Shown piece after piece: positions 1 through 13,477 of a stretch of DNA of 64,000 bases. Each line of letters opens with the position of its first letter. The first letter of the stretch is position 1. A program made the translations under genes and the position numbers. The notes beneath the pieces were generated by a model, which worked only from the letters and a program-made list of their open reading frames with translations, was not told where the DNA came from and did no database searches. The DNA is from Sycon ciliatum (taxonomy: Eukaryota > Porifera > Calcarea > Leucosolenida > Sycettidae): contig NC_088647.1 in NCBI RefSeq assembly GCF_964019385.1, forward strand, positions 17,490,728-17,554,727, written 5' to 3'.

Positions 1-1600
1 TTCTGCTTATCGTAGGCAGAGTCAATCAGGGCCATAGTGAGGCCTGCACAGGAGCATTGATCCCACAGCAAGGACATGTCAACCATAAAAAGAGTGGAAT
101 GAACGAACCACTAGTATTTGAACGCCAATTGAATTTACCATCGACCTGCCCTCCGGTTGACCTCACAGAAGCCCCTGCCATGACTGAAATTCTTCTCCAC
201 CACTAAATCTACTCTATCGACGAAAATAGCAACATAACCGCCGGTCCTAAACGAGGACTCGCCCACGAGCGAGCTGAGTCGTCTCGCCAATAAACTTTGA
301 CGGAGATGATTCTTCCTTTCACAGAACACAACATACAAATGCCCAGAACAGCTCGGAGATACGCGTACTGCAATATGCAGGATCGAAAAAAAGAAAAAGA
401 AGGAAAAAAGCGAAAAGGAAATGAAAAGTCACTCATAATCATGTCACATGATCATGCTCATATCTCGTGCATGCTATCGACGTCACCTCGACCTCATACA
501 CAGTCTGACTCCGGCTCCGCGGATCGCGGTCCATTCGCGGATGGAATGGAGGGAGTATTTTGACGACTCGCATGTGTTCTGGCAAGAGTAGGTTTATGAG
601 AAATCCATTAATGATGTGCTCTTGGTTCTAGTTATACCAAGAGTACATATCCTGGTACGTCCTCTTGGTTATAACTTACTCTCTCCGATTTGAACAGCCC
701 AGCTTGTCGATGTTTGTGGACTCCACGCAATGGCTGCATGTTATTTCACTGCACGGTTGTTGCTGTCGACATGCCATCCTTGCAAGACCATCAATCAGCG
801 ACTCTGTGTGTCATATCCACAGGCCATGATCAATATGAGCATGGTGCACAATAACCATTACAATTGTCATGATGAATGTCATAATTATCTCACGAGTACA
901 CCAGCCAGCAGGTGTGGGTGACCATGGTGACGGGATGATCATGAAAACCTGGGTCTACTGCCTACTGGATCTACAGGAAGAAGATCAAGAACCCATACTG
1001 CCATAGACTCTGTATACTAGTATTGGCTTGAGACTCAGATATTGTCATGATTGAGAGTATACCAGGGCAATTATGTTTTTCTCTCCATTCTCTATCAGCG
1101 GCACCAGAAAAGTGTCCTTATTCTACATGTACCTGAGCATGTTGCATGATCTAAAATTCTTCAAGTTCTAGGTTCACGACATGGGTGCATGCACACTCAG
1201 TTCACACCCACACTGCATGGACACACCCACCCACGCACACACCCACGCGCACGCACACACCACATCCGCATTGAAGAACTACCCAGAAGGCTTAGAGTAT
1301 GAGGTCACAGACACCACTCCACAGCAAAGCTGCTCACAACGAAAGAAGACGTACAGCCAGGTGAAGGTAGACAAACAAGAACAGAGTCAACAGTAAAAAA
1401 TCGGGGCACAAAACGAGATCAACTTGTGCCAAAAACAAAACAACCTTCGAAGTAAAGCAACATGCTTCCCATGGACTGATCACTAGACAAAAGAATCGTG
1501 AAATATGATAACGTTAAAGTATTTGAAAACAGACCAGGCAGATTGAACAAACCCTGTGAAAGAGTAGTGCAGTTAGTCAAGCTGCTTTTGATCGTCCAGA
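1..1600. other. no gene seen
   Basis: Contains an AAGAGTAC-type small inverted repeat (619-675) and a CA/CCA-rich patch (1200-1262). No supported coding region. Confidence 0.6.
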
Positions 1601-1601
1601 T

Positions 1602-1602
<1 letters not shown>

Positions 1603-1692
<90 letters not shown>
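1603..1692. repeat. (GA)n microsatellite
   Basis: Uninterrupted GA repeat of about 90 bp, downstream of the 3' end of SNRK-A. Confidence 0.95.
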
Positions 1693-1694
<2 letters not shown>

Positions 1695-1883
1695 CAGGCG
1701 TTGGCCGCCAACAACAAACTTTGAAGTAGAAAACGATAAGAAAAATAAACGGAAGAAAGAAGTAGAAAATAATGATGAAAAAATGCAGAAATAGCCGTCA
1801 GGGTGCATTGATCAATTTCAGTCAAGACTCAAGGGGTGCAATTATGAGGAGTTGGGACATGGGTATCATGGGCTAGATCACAG

Positions 1884-1885
<2 letters not shown>

Positions 1886-1981
<96 letters not shown>

Positions 1982-1982
1982 A

Positions 1983-2079
<97 letters not shown>

Positions 2080-2092
2080 GCGAGAGAGAGAG
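1886..2092. repeat. (GA)n microsatellite
   Basis: About 207 bp of GA with a few interruptions (AAAG, AAACAGT, GCGAG). About 460 bp past the SNRK-A stop. Confidence 0.95.
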
Positions 2093-2552
2093 ATCTGTAC
2101 AAAATCAAGATTGAAAGTATCTGGAAACATCGAGTACTAGTAGCGGCCAGCCGGCATTAAGCATCTTTTTAAAAAAAGAAGGGAAGGGGAAATCTGGAGC
2201 ATGAAACTGAAATAAAATATGGTAAGGGATGACATATTTATAATACAAAACTTACCACTAGAAGATAAAAGCTTGGACCTGATGTAGACCTGCATCAGTA
2301 GTTAAAAAATGGGTAAAAACAATGAGAAAATGAACATTCAAGAGGTGGCAGTGACAATTCATTGATGACCAAGCGCAGTGGGCGGTACAAGACGAATGAT
2401 GGCGAGTGCATGGGGACTAGCGTCAGAGTTGATCCTTAGCCTGCAATGGGATTCGGCCGAATAAGACAGACATAAATATGACGATCTGAACGGTTTGACA
2501 GTCATAGCTCAGCCAATAGCAGAAGACAAGACATTACACGGTACGGCGTACC

Positions 2553-5500
2553 CTACAGGACAGGAAGAGCCTGGTTAGGACTATCGTCGGCACGCCGCCG
2601 CTGCATACTCATAACTTTGCCAACTGCAGGCGGTGTGTCGACATTGCGAACACCAATGTCACAGGTGCCCACAGGACGCGGTGTTGTCGTTGGTGTCGCT
2701 GTCAAGTCATGGGGCCGCTTGCATGAACGTGTCACAATATCGCTTTCATCCAACATCTCAACGGAACCGGACATGGTTGAGGAGAGGCACGACGAAATGC
2801 TCTCATCCGTGCCGGACAAGTACGCAGCGTCGAGCTTGTCTTCAATGCTGGCTGACAGAGAACTCATTGGTTCATCGCTGACCGCTTCTCCGTAGCGACG
2901 CTGTCTGTTCCAACTGCCGTGCGACTCGGGCGTATTGTATCGTCCAATGTCGAAACAGTCTGTCGTGGCAGGTGCCGACGTGGACGGGTACATGTCACTT
3001 TCACTAAGCGGCATAGGAATAACACTAGGGCCAGTGGTGGCGGTGCCCGGCGCAGAAAGCTGACGCAAGGACTTATCCGAATTTGGCAACTTACAGTACG
3101 GAGGCACTGCTGGCGAAAGTGGATCTAAGCGGCAGTGGTTATTGGCCCCCGCCTGGACTTCCCCAGTAGAACTGTCAAGGGGCGATGAAAAACACGCGCG
3201 AACTGTTGTGCTGTCACCAGAAGCAGCAGTTGTCGGAAATCTGTTAGTCGAGATGGGAAGACTGGCAAGCTTAGGACTACGGCCAGTGCTACTCTTGTTG
3301 GATTGGGGAGTTGCGGATAAACTGGTCGGGCGAACAGGTAGCACCACTTGGGCTCCCCGACTGGACTGCGGAACAGCGGAAAGGCTGACAGATCGAGGCG
3401 ATGGCATCGCAGGGCGCACACGATTGTACTGGTGGCCGGTCAGCCAGTTGGGGTACATGCCTCCGCGAGTGGGCGTAGTTGACGGGGCAGGCGCGTCACT
3501 GTCGGCCTCTGGCGACAAGTCGCCGGCAAGCCGCTGCACACTCAGAGTCAAGTCTGCCAGGCATTCTCCACCATCAGTAGTATCTTCCGCTGGTTCAGGC
3601 TTGCTCTTGGAGTCGTCAGGGTCTGCGTGTTCGCTCTCCTCGATTTGAAGCAGTGACCGGTTAGGGGCAATGCCAACGGACGTGGGCGGCGTGGAGTCTA
3701 TTGACGGCGGTGACGGGTCTTCAGGACTGATGATATTGCTGGAAGGCGCAGATGAGAGCGGTAACGTGAAGTGCAGTGTACCAACACCCAGTCCGGTGGT
3801 AGGCGGAGGAGCACTGCTGTTGTCTTCGCTCTTCACGCTATGCAGCTTGCAGGTCATCGATGAACGGCGCAGGCTGCGACCGATCGGCGTGTCTGGAGTG
3901 GTTGGAAAGCCCTGCGCTTGCCCTGGGCTGCCCAAGGTTCCGCTCATCGAAACCATCGTTGTCCTGCGTACCGGACGCAACACGCCAGTTTCCGCTGCGC
4001 CGCGCCGCATAGCTCTGCCGGGTGACGCACTTGGTGAGTCAGTGCCGTCAAGTTGAAGTTGATTCTGCTGCCGAGACATCATACCAGGTTGATACCTGGC
4101 TGGAGAATCACTGGGCTTGTCTCCTCTATTGTCCGTTCTGATGAAAAGAAAAAGAAAGAGAAAGCAAGGACAAAATCCTATTATTGTTGCATTCTGTTCA
4201 GATTGAGGCATCGTTCATTAAATGGAGCAAATGAATGTGCTGGTGCTGGACAACAGGGCCACTGTCGGGTTCATTACCCCCCCCCCCCCCCATCAAGTCA
4301 GATTTAATGCCACTTGACAATATCATCTAGCGGCGGAATGGTAAATGTGCGTGTGTCTGACACACCACGGCCACACGCTGATGAGTCGGGGGGTGAGTGG
4401 CGGCAGTTTATTTGTAGTCAAAGCTCACACTGACATCGACTTTAATTCAGGAGCAGAGTTTAGCTGAATACATGCGTGCGCACATTCCAATCGTTATGCC
4501 AGTGGGCAGCTACGGGTTACTTACTATCTAAAGAGTATGGAGTATGTGTAGTAGCAACTGAGGGAACAGACACGGCAATGGTACTAAATGTAAAGACCAC
4601 GTGCAGCAAGGTCCCTGTGAGGTCATCCGCATACACATTTCTGGACGAAATGGGTGGTTTCAACTTTCAAGAGATTTTTGTTGCATTGCAGACATACACG
4701 CGAAGCTCCGTTGCAAAAAAAAGTTCAGTTCTAACGTGATGTATGGGCGCGTGACTACTTTGACGGGAAATCTGCGCGTGCAATACTGTGCTATGCTGGT
4801 TCGAAACATGCACATAACAGTACATTGAAAGTACTAGCAAGAGTACACAAACCAAAAGCGTGCAACCCCGCTTGGTTTGGCCCGCACCAGGATTTCGTGT
4901 TGACATCAGCCTAGAATGCAGTACAACACCCTCACCATCCTACAGGTTCCTACCCACATCATCACTGCGCACCCGGCCTAGAGTAGTGACTACACCCAAT
5001 TTCCAAAACTTGCTCCGATCGCTTCGATTTTGGTCTCATTCGATTCTCACAGGCGTAGTACATAAAAAATCTGTAAGTATTATTCGAATCGGCCCAGCCA
5101 TTCTTGAGTTATAGTGATTTGAAAAGCGCCAAGTTGGACTTTTGCTGGAAACAGAAATGAATCGGAGCGATGGGAGAATCGAGAACGACCGCCCAGTCCG
5201 TGCTTGCAGTACAGTGTACAGTGCACACGCCTCGTCACTCGAACTGCGCGTATGAAATTGCATACTTAGGTATGCTGGCGCAGAACAAATTCGCTCGTAG
5301 AGGAAGACGAAAGCGTCTCACCGCCTTGTAATTTCACATGGCCAGTAGTTTTTCGACGCTGAAGACGATGGAATAGTCCGCAAAGCTGCGACCCGACCAG
5401 AACAACCCGAAATTCATACCCTGAAAAAGCGCTGTGCGCAGAGCTCCTAAATATTGTCGTATGGAAACGGGACTTCGGGTTTCAAGGGCACGAACATCTC

Positions 5501-5687
5501 CTCTCTCAGATAAAGCAATTCACTCGATGCGATATTCTACAATTTGACCTGGCCACGCCGAAATGCACTGCCATGTCGGATTCTCCCATCGGAAGTATAG
5601 AAACGTGTTTCCAAAAAAATCAGCATCTGGGTGCGAGGGAGTAAAGTCACTACCTAGAGTAATGATGGATTGGTATGTCCCAAAACA

Positions 5688-5722
<35 letters not shown>

Positions 5723-6387
5723 GTACCTTGTGGGAAAGTCTGGTCCAGGAAACCGTGCAGGCGAGCCAGGCGTAGAGAGCTTACGCACACGCTGGCGTCG
5801 TCGATCAAGGCGCTCCAGATCCAAGTGGTTCATTGGGTTGTTTTCAATATCTTCTTTCTTCCGCAAATGAGCCTCCGCCATCAGGTAGTATGTAGCCGCA
5901 ATGTGGTCGTACGCATTTCCTTCTAGAGACCTGCAGAAGACACGGCAAGAAGCAAGAAAACACGGCACAGGGTGGATTTAATAAGGACAACAATGACGGC
6001 AACAACCACGTGAGAATATATTATTGCTCAGGCAACAACGACAACAATAACACTTCTCAGCATATCTAGTAGTCGCATGGCGCCAATCTTCTGCTTTCTA
6101 CCAACTTGATGCGATAGCTGTACTTCTTTTCTTATTGGGCCCAGGCCATCGCGAGAATAAAATATTTCAAAAACATCCAGGGGCGTCGGACACGGTACGG
6201 TCACTACGGTATGGACCGTACCACTTTTGCCCCAAGTGCCCCGTGAACCAATAAAATACAGTGATCTGGACTCTAAATTCCCAAAATTTTCGGCTCAGCC
6301 ACCCCTCCCCCCCCCCCCACGAGTAACTTGTACTTCAGATGGCTGACCGTACCACACTAGAATACCTTCCGACGCCCCTGACATCAT

Positions 6388-6418
<31 letters not shown>

Positions 6419-9400
6419 ATATCTCTCTTGCAGTTACTGGAGACTGGCTATTATGAGAACGAGAGAGCTTGGAAGCTCAGGGCCCTACGCTATGCTTTTT
6501 TGCCTTGATGACCTAGACAAAAAAAAAGCATAGGGATTTTATAAATTCTTTAAAAAAAATCCTTTTTTTAAGCCATAACCTGGGATTCGAACCCGCACTA
6601 TCGCGCGCCCTGCATGCATCCCCCGATACACTTCGCATACGTATAGATTATAGACCGGTTAGGAGGTCTATACAGGATATATAGACCGAGTAAAAGACCG
6701 AGGTCCCCCGAGGTCTTTTACGAGGTCTATATATCCTGTATAGACCAACTATGAGGTCTATAATCTATTTATCGTGTTCTCCACGCAATAGTTTCTCTTC
6801 ATGTACGACAGATCCTTGTAATTCTAGTATTATACTATAGCCTATACCGCATTGTACTGCATTGAAAGTCAAGATCATTGTTTAAACTAGTTTCAGCATC
6901 GGTAGCACAGTGGCTGGGTGGTAAGGAAGAGTGACTGAGATTCACAAGGTTGTGGGTTCAAATCCCATCTTGTGTATTTCTGCTTTCTTCAAAAATTTCT
7001 TTTTTAAGTTGGAGAGAAAATTTCTAAGTCCAAGAAGTTCTAAGGAGTCAAATATAAGTACAGTCAGACCTCGCATAACTGCACACATCCGTTTTCCACA
7101 AAAATATCCGGATAGGCGAGGGAACCGGATAATCGAACACACATACTGTATGTAAGCATGGCATATGCTGTACATTTGTAACCAACTATTTTCTTCCGAA
7201 TGGCGAGGGATCCGGATAAACGAGGACCGGATAAGCGAGGTCTGACTGTAGTCAAATATATCGCGTATTTGACTGCTTAGTCAAATACGCGATATATTTG
7301 ACCGCTTAGGTATCAGGGAAATTAGTGGGGTCAAATACTAAGAAGGCGATAAATACTAATTCTTCCAAGTTGTTTCACATTGTGATCTTGCATTTGAAAG
7401 CCCTATTTGAATATGCATTGTGGCCAGCCGTCTTTGATGGCACGGTACGGTAGGGGATAGGTACGGGACAGGTACGATCGAGGGTAATACGACACCGTCT
7501 CCCGTACCGTACCATCAAACACAGCTGGCCACATACAGCTGCCCGCAATATTCAAATAGGGCTTTCAAACGCAAGATAATAACGTGAAGCAACTTGGAAG
7601 AATGGGTATGAATGCGAAGTGTATGGGGGAATGCATGTAGGGCGATAGTGCGGGTTCGAATCCCAGGATATGCCTGGAAAAAAATAGGAGAATTGAAAAA
7701 TTTATAACATCCTATGCTTTTTTGCCGTCAGATACGGATAGCGCCAGGCGTGACACAAACAAACAAACAAACACACAAACAAATACCAAATTAAAGCTGT
7801 GTGGACCCTGGCTAGCGCCAGACGTTACTGAAGTAACGTCTTCTGCATAGCTACGGGAATAAAGACTTCTAAGAGTGCCAGCAGTAGCACCAGCAGCCAC
7901 AACAACAGCGAAAGAAACTACTAGCAACCATAAGCATACCTGTCTATGGCTTCCTTGTCCGCAACACCCCGGTCAATCATGGCCTGGACGATTTGCACCC
8001 GATCTTCCTCGTCGATTTCCCGCAAGTCCTGCGGCATCACCGAGAGGCTGCTATGCGGCCTGATGGGAAAGCGGGTCATCCACGGATGGCACATTACCTC
8101 CTCCAAAGAAATCCTCTCCTTGGGATCGGAGACCAGCAGCTTCTTTACCAAACTTCACACAGATACAAACAGGACACACACACACACACAGAAGAAACAC
8201 ACAAAATCAATGATACAATCATATCACAAGCTTTTAAAAGAACACACCTACAGCAATGCAGGTACATGTACCAGCAGTAAAGTAAAGTTCACATGTTCAC
8301 GTTACCACCTGATATACACTTGTGTTGAGAAACACAACCAGCTTGGGAAGTTTCGCTCGTGCCAGCCCACCACCGGTGCACCATGCCTGATATACCAATG
8401 GCAACGTGCTCGTAGTACCAAGAGTAAAATCGTTCAAGAGTGTGCAACTCTGCATATGGAGGTGGGGTTTGCCAGTGATTTGGTTCAAGAAATCATCGAC
8501 ACATACCACCTTTCCCCGATTATGGTCACATTCCCCTTTCCAGGTATCTTCCACATACAGTTGTGCTCACTGAAAACCGACCCAAAGTGCAAAACTGGCA
8601 CCCCTGGACCAGTTCCGATTACATCACTGTACTTGCACATGTGTACGTCCAGCCACATTCGTACCGCTTCCAGTGCATCGAGGACCGTATAAGTTGAGGG
8701 CGCCGAATATGCACTTTGGGTCGGATTTCACAGAGCGCAACTGTAGCTTCAATGGAATAGTAGGCCATGCTTGGTTGTAAGGCTAAAGGTGCTATTTTGC
8801 GGAAATACATTAGTGCGTACGCGCAGTCAACTCACTATAACCATAGATCTATAAGTAGTCAATGCAGATGATATCTGTCCCTAATGATGGTCCATTTACT
8901 CTAATTTCAGAAATTTTCGGTGCTCAATATTTTCGGTATGAGGGCAAAAGGCCAGGTTCGGCGAACAGAAATTTTAGGTGCAGAGAAGCAGTTCCCTATT
9001 GGATTATGTGTGTTGGTGTTTGTTCGGTGTATTGAAAATTTAGGTATGAAACAGATGCACCGAAAGTACCGAAAATAAAAGTACACCGAAAATTTGTGAA
9101 ATTAAAGTTATTGTTTTCACCGGCTTTCTCATTATGCTGCCTACGTGCTCCAAGCATGCTGGGATGAATCAGCATACCAGTCAAGAGGAAACCCTCTCAC
9201 TCGAAGTTAGTCACTGAGAAAAAAACCATGTGTTTGCCGTGACCGAAACGTTGAGTGTGATATCTCAAGAATGCTATGTCGGAGCGCTTCCGTATTTGTT
9301 GCAATGAAAAGCTGAGCTCTTTGGCTTCTTCCTAAGAACTTCAATTGTGAAATACATGTACCTTCAAGATTTGAGTGAGTTACAAACGCTTGAGTGCATG

Positions 9401-10658
9401 CATGTCCATCGAACGCTGATGATGAATATATGTATGCACAGACTCAAAACTCAAAAGGGTTGACAAAACTAAACAGCTATGTCACAGCATGTGTGAAAAT
9501 ACACAATATCGGTATTTTTTTAACTATTTTATTTTAGTTTATTTTAGCCAGCCACTACAAATTGTAGCCCCGACTAACCCAGTAGTACTAGCACTACTAG
9601 TACTAGTACTCAAAGGCTTCATGCACTTTGAATTGATGATTTTGAAAGCCCAATGCACCAAGTGGTTCTCTACTACCTTAGCCAGTACTGGCAGTAGACG
9701 AGGTATTTCCGCTTCAGTCATCATACATGATCAGAAACTCACAAATGAGAAAAAAATAGATTTTTGGCTAGGCAACAACACCAACACAGCCATCAGCTTA
9801 CTCGACGCTCTCTGGCGATAGGTGCGATGGCATTTCAAATTTGCAGTCCATTATCATGGTCAATGTCTCACTGTCAGTTCCACCGACAAAGGGCTTTTCA
9901 CCAACGAGCAACATGTACAGAATCACGCCGAGACTCCATAGATCTGGGTGGGGCAAAGCCAGGACAAACATCGGAGAAAGAAAAGTTGTTGAACAGGTGC
10001 TCTAGAACTTAGGTGTTGAACACGTTCAGCCTATCTCACACACAACTGAATTATTTCAACATCTTTGTTACGAAGATCAACGCTTACCGACAGCAGGAGC
10101 ATCGTACATGTCACCTAGTAGAATTTCTGGAGCAGCGTAGGACAAAGATCCACAGGACGTCTTCAGTTTCTCTCCAGGAGCAAAGAGGTTTGACAAGCCA
10201 AAGTCAGTGAGCTTTACTCTCTCCGCGTTCTGGCAGAATACTACATTCTCCGGTTTCAAATCGCGATGCACAACATGCAGTCTATGACAATAAGCTATCG
10301 CGGCGACGATCTGGTGAAACAAGTCACGGCTCTCATCTTCTCCGACTCCGTTACTGTGCTTTGAAATATACTCGTACAAATCTCCATTCTCTCCAAGCTC
10401 CAAGATGAGATACAGTTTCGACTGAGTGTCGATTACTTGATAAAGGCGAATTATACTTGGATGTTGGACGAGCTTCATGCAACGAACCTCCTGAAATAGG
10501 TGGTCGCGAGCTGTCTTATCCAGCTTCGTCTTATCAATAACCTTCACAGCGACGTGATCTCCAGTGATGGTATGGCGAGCAAGCTTGACAACGGCAAAAT
10601 GTCCCGATCCAAGAGTTTCCTCCAGGTCGTACATTCCAGCTATCATTTTGCCTTCCAT
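2553..10658 (-). CDS. SNRK: SNRK-family serine/threonine kinase, copy A (5 exons)
   Basis: AMPK-related protein kinase. Minus-strand exons are 10658-10088, 9943-9802, 8152-7940, 5930-5727 and 4137-2553, all joined by GT-AG introns in consistent phase, giving about 904 aa. Exon 1 holds the glycine loop ([10 protein letters not shown]), the catalytic Lys (AVKVIDK), HRDLKPEN, the DFG motif in DFGLSN, the activation-loop LKTSCGSL whose Thr matches the LKB1 target site of this family, and APEILLG. Exon 2 has [13 protein letters not shown]. Exon 3 ends the kinase fold and carries the UBA-like helices. Exon 4 has the SNRK-type [12 protein letters not shown] segment. Exon 5 is a 528-codon low-complexity Ser/Thr/Pro tail. 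The start [14 protein letters not shown] aligns with the SNRK N-terminus; an in-frame ATG at 10709 would add 17 residues. Intron 3 contains a large foldback element. Substrates are not visible. SNRK family is secure; one-to-one orthology to vertebrate SNRK is inference. Confidence 0.93.
5691..5719. repeat. (CA)n microsatellite
   Basis: About 29 bp, 7 bp from the exon 4 donor side of SNRK-A, in intron 4. Confidence 0.9.
6644..6771. repeat. about 125-bp hairpin repeat
   Basis: TAGATTATAGACC...GGTCTATACAGGATATATAGACC...AGTAAAAGACC...GAGGTC is followed by its near-complete reverse complement, centred near 6706. Confidence 0.75.
6893..6990 (+). mobile_element. tRNA-derived SINE head
   Basis: TAGCACAGTGG matches a Pol III A box and GGTTCAAATCC a B box, about 45 bp apart. 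No acceptor stem forms, so this is a SINE-like remnant rather than a tRNA gene. An A/T-rich tail follows. Confidence 0.55.
7061..7248. mobile_element. mariner/pogo-type MITE
   Basis: Inverted ends CAGTCAGACCTCGC / GCGAGGTCTGACTG, flanked by TA (7059-7060; 7249-7250). Interior contains CCGGATAA-type repeats typical of pogo/Tigger ends. Non-coding. Confidence 0.7.
7251..7302. repeat. perfect 24-bp-arm hairpin
   Basis: GTCAAATATATCGCGTATTT...GACT, loop GCTT, then the exact complement. Adjacent to the pogo-type MITE. Confidence 0.8.
8558..8743. mobile_element. Tc1/mariner-type MITE
   Basis: About 34-bp inverted ends (CAGTTGTGCTCACTGAAAAC; ACCCAAAGTGCA), flanked by TA (8556-8557; 8744-8745). Intron 2 of SNRK-A. 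A second copy starts at 63954. Confidence 0.7.
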
Positions 10659-11904
10659 TGCACCTCGCACACAAAAGGCAGCAAGGGAAATTCTGCAGAG
10701 TCTCTCCAATCCTAGACATCAGAAGATTCTATCTGTAATTCTCCCTCATTGACCAGGTGTTCCTTGTCCATTCAAAGAGAAAAGTTGATACAGATTTTAG
10801 TTTAGGATTCTCCGGCCTGTGGACTGTGGACATCTCCTTGTGGTGCGCACGCATACAAAAATCACAAACGACAGTTCAGATTCCGACTGGTTTCTCTCCC
10901 GTAGCAGTTGTACAGTTCATTGCATACTGATGTACGCGCGTTCGTTCTTCTCCAGCAAAAAAAGGCGTAGACTCTACTCGTGCAAGTCCTGAGATCGCTG
11001 TCGTGTAGTACGAGTCGTACACGTAGGTCTACGTAGAAAGTGCAAAAATTAATAATGTAGATTTTGGTACATTGTCTCGTACAACTCCAGATATAGGATG
11101 CATGCTGCATGCGCGCTGATCACACTCACTTGAAAAGTTGAAGTACGAGTAGGCAAGGAGTAGGAGTAGGAAGCCGAAGTCTCATGACACTACTAGTCAC
11201 TGACCCCAGCTAAACTTTCCTACAAAGCACAGGCTTATCATCAAGAGACGAAGCAGTAGACATTAGAAGGGAGGACCGCGTGTGTGGCAATGCCCACACA
11301 AGCTACACTCGCTCTCGCAGAAACTGATATGGCGCTCATATCAACAGTGTGTGACCTGGTGACTGACCATGTCAGGGGTTTTTCTTGACGCCTTGCCATG
11401 CTCTTGGTTTGGCAGGGTGTAGTCTGGAGACTGCACTGTAGATCTACGTGGTGGTCAACCAGCAATGCAGCATCAAGTCGTTTGAGAAAAGCTGCTTGCG
11501 ACGTTATCATTTGACTTGGGAGGTGACACTGACACAGTGACAATGCAATGGGGCGGCAGATCAGATCAGGCACCAACCTACAAGTATTAGTTACGAGTAC
11601 AATCATCAGGATCATGTACATCAGGGAGTTGCACCCAAACCACCTCAGCACCTGCTGCACGTACATACAGGTAAACAGGGGATGCATGTGAAAAGGTTTT
11701 GTGAATGTTATTTTGTGCATTGCACAGCAGAGATCTATCTTTCACCAAGAAGTAACTACATGACATTTACTTGAACTATGCATGTACTCGTGCATGTAAT
11801 TGTTCATGTCACCAGCTAGCCATTGTGGGTGCCACATGCACACTACACTCTACAATCATAATTATTGAAGCAGTAAAAATTAATAATACAACTCCCTGGT
11901 ACTA

Positions 11905-12157
11905 CAGTGCATTTCAAAACTATAGACGCGTAGGGTTTTTGAAATATTTCAAATTTGGCTGGAACTTTTTGAGAATAGTTTTTGGAATATTGCTCAGGAT
12001 CGCTCCACAATTACTCTCATATAGTTTCTAAAGGATTGGATAACAGACGCCCAATTTGGAAAAATTTATGCACAAAGTGATCACAGATTTTATGTGGTAT
12101 AGATGCTGGCATAACGGTTTTTGCCTAGGTACGCGTCTATAGTTTTGAAATGGACTG
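11905..12157. mobile_element. Tc1/mariner-type MITE
   Basis: 28-bp inverted ends CAGTGCATTTCAAAACTATA...GACGCGTA, one mismatch, flanked by TA (11903-11904; 12158-12159). Non-coding. Confidence 0.75.
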
Positions 12158-12303
12158 TACTGTACTACGCTTTCAAGCTACAGCCGAGGAAAACCGGTCA
12201 AGGTGACCACTCTGATAAGGCGACCCCCTGTCCCAGAAGACCACTACGACTAGGAAGGGATGTCATTTCCAGTGAAATAACCCTGGATAAGGAGACCACC
12301 TGT

Positions 12304-12711
12304 CTGTCACCCGTGAATTCCGCGGATTGCAGAATTTCCGCAGAATCCAGTAGTGTCCGCAGAATTCAGAAAATCCCGCGGAATATTGCAGAAAAGAGAG
12401 AAAAAACTGCTTTTTCTGGAGACTTTCAATGTATTTTCACAGCCAAACCAACCTGCTTGTGACTTTCAAAATCAACTGGCAGTATATTATAGAGCTTTCA
12501 ATTTTTTCGACCAGGATTTCGCATAATTTTGGTTCAGAATTTGTAGGGACGACAAACTTAGGTGGGGTTGCAGAAATTCGACCTGTTTTTACGCTCATAT
12601 TCCTTGCAGAATTGCCGCAGAATAGAGACGGATTTGCATAATTTACTGTTTTTAGCCGCAGAATTCTGCACGGAATCTCTGATATTCTGCCGCGGAATTC
12701 ACGGGGGACAG
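12304..12711. mobile_element. 6-bp-duplication TIR element, copy 1
   Basis: Ends CTGTCACCCGTGAATTCCGC / GCGGAATTCACGGGGGACAG, flanked by ACCTGT on both sides (12298-12303; 12712-12717). Interior rich in CCGCAGAAT-type subterminal repeats. Non-coding. Confidence 0.72.
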
Positions 12712-12896
12712 ACCTGTACACGGGAACCACAGTTTGGATTCTGCATAGAATATGATCAGGGTGCATTCTTTTAGACACTTTACGTACGTGCAAGTGTGTG
12801 TCACGCATGCCTGGGGACAGTGGTCATTACTACATTAGCTGCATTAGATTACATTAGATTGAAGTTCTGCTTCCACGAACACACGCATGCGTGTGC

Positions 12897-13436
12897 ACGC
12901 ACACACACACACACTTGTACTTGCTCACTGCCAAAACTGGTCACGTGGGTCTCCCCCGGGAGAGGGGAGAGAGACACAAAAGAAATCTTGGAAAGATGAC
13001 TCAATTGCCTGTTGAACCGCCCAACGGCCGACACCCCTGAAATCCCCAAACTCTGGGTGGACTTTGAAATGATCCCACTTATGGGCTCACCACACCTCAG
13101 TGAAGGGGTGAGGACAAGGTGCAGAAAAAAGATTGACGGCATCAGGGATTCCTTCCCGGGATCCAACTGCAGTTACCCCTGCTCCCAGTGAAGGTAATAT
13201 TTGCTACTGGTGTCGGTGGCTAAATCAGAGTGGATCTGATAAGCTTCACTAGCACCATTGATTACACAAGAGTTAATCTAGCCAGAAGCAGTCCATGGTT
13301 AACAGGTATGTATACTTCAAATAGAAAGTATTTGAACTCTGAAACCAACAATGGTGGCAGGTACAACAATACACCTTCAAGCAGCCGAGCCCGTTAGCAA
13401 CAGACCCACCAACCGAACTAACTGGCACACACACAG

Positions 13437-13475
<39 letters not shown>
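12897..13475. repeat. about 570-bp dispersed repeat bracketed by (CA)n, copy 1
   Basis: From CACTTGTACTTG...ACTGGTCACGTG through GAACCGCCCAACGGCCGACA, GGGTGGACTT, GGCTAAATCAGAGTGGATCT and CACTAGCACCATTGATTACA to CACACACAGACACGC(AC)n. Both ends are CA microsatellites. Copy 2 at 43660-44266. No ORF. Confidence 0.8.

Positions 13476-13477
<2 letters not shown>

Larger units (their letters stand above)
6518..7731. mobile_element. foldback element split by a nested insertion (SNRK-A intron 3)
   Basis: Outer arms 6518-6640 and 7600-7731 are reverse complements (AAAAAAGCATAGG, GGGATTCGAACCCGCACTATCG, ACACTTCGCAT). Inner arms 7355-7450 and 7500-7600 are too (TCTTCCAAGTTG, TTTGAAAGCCCTATTTGAATAT, GGCCAGC). 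Bases 6641-7354 interrupt the left arm with a hairpin, a SINE, a pogo-type MITE and a second hairpin. The arms include a Pol III B-box-like GGTTCGAATCC. Confidence 0.65.

Noticed and set aside
1419-2130. Long ORFs of alternating Arg-Glu or Ser-Leu
   Set aside because: They are translations of (GA)n microsatellites.
3142-4056. Plus-strand ORFs of 128-168 codons
   Set aside because: They are shadows of the SNRK-A terminal exon on the minus strand.
6893-6990. tRNA gene
   Set aside because: A and B boxes are present, but no cloverleaf or acceptor stem forms; kept as a SINE head.
11241-11720. 159-codon minus-strand ORF
   Set aside because: No recognisable motif, no splice partners and ordinary composition.
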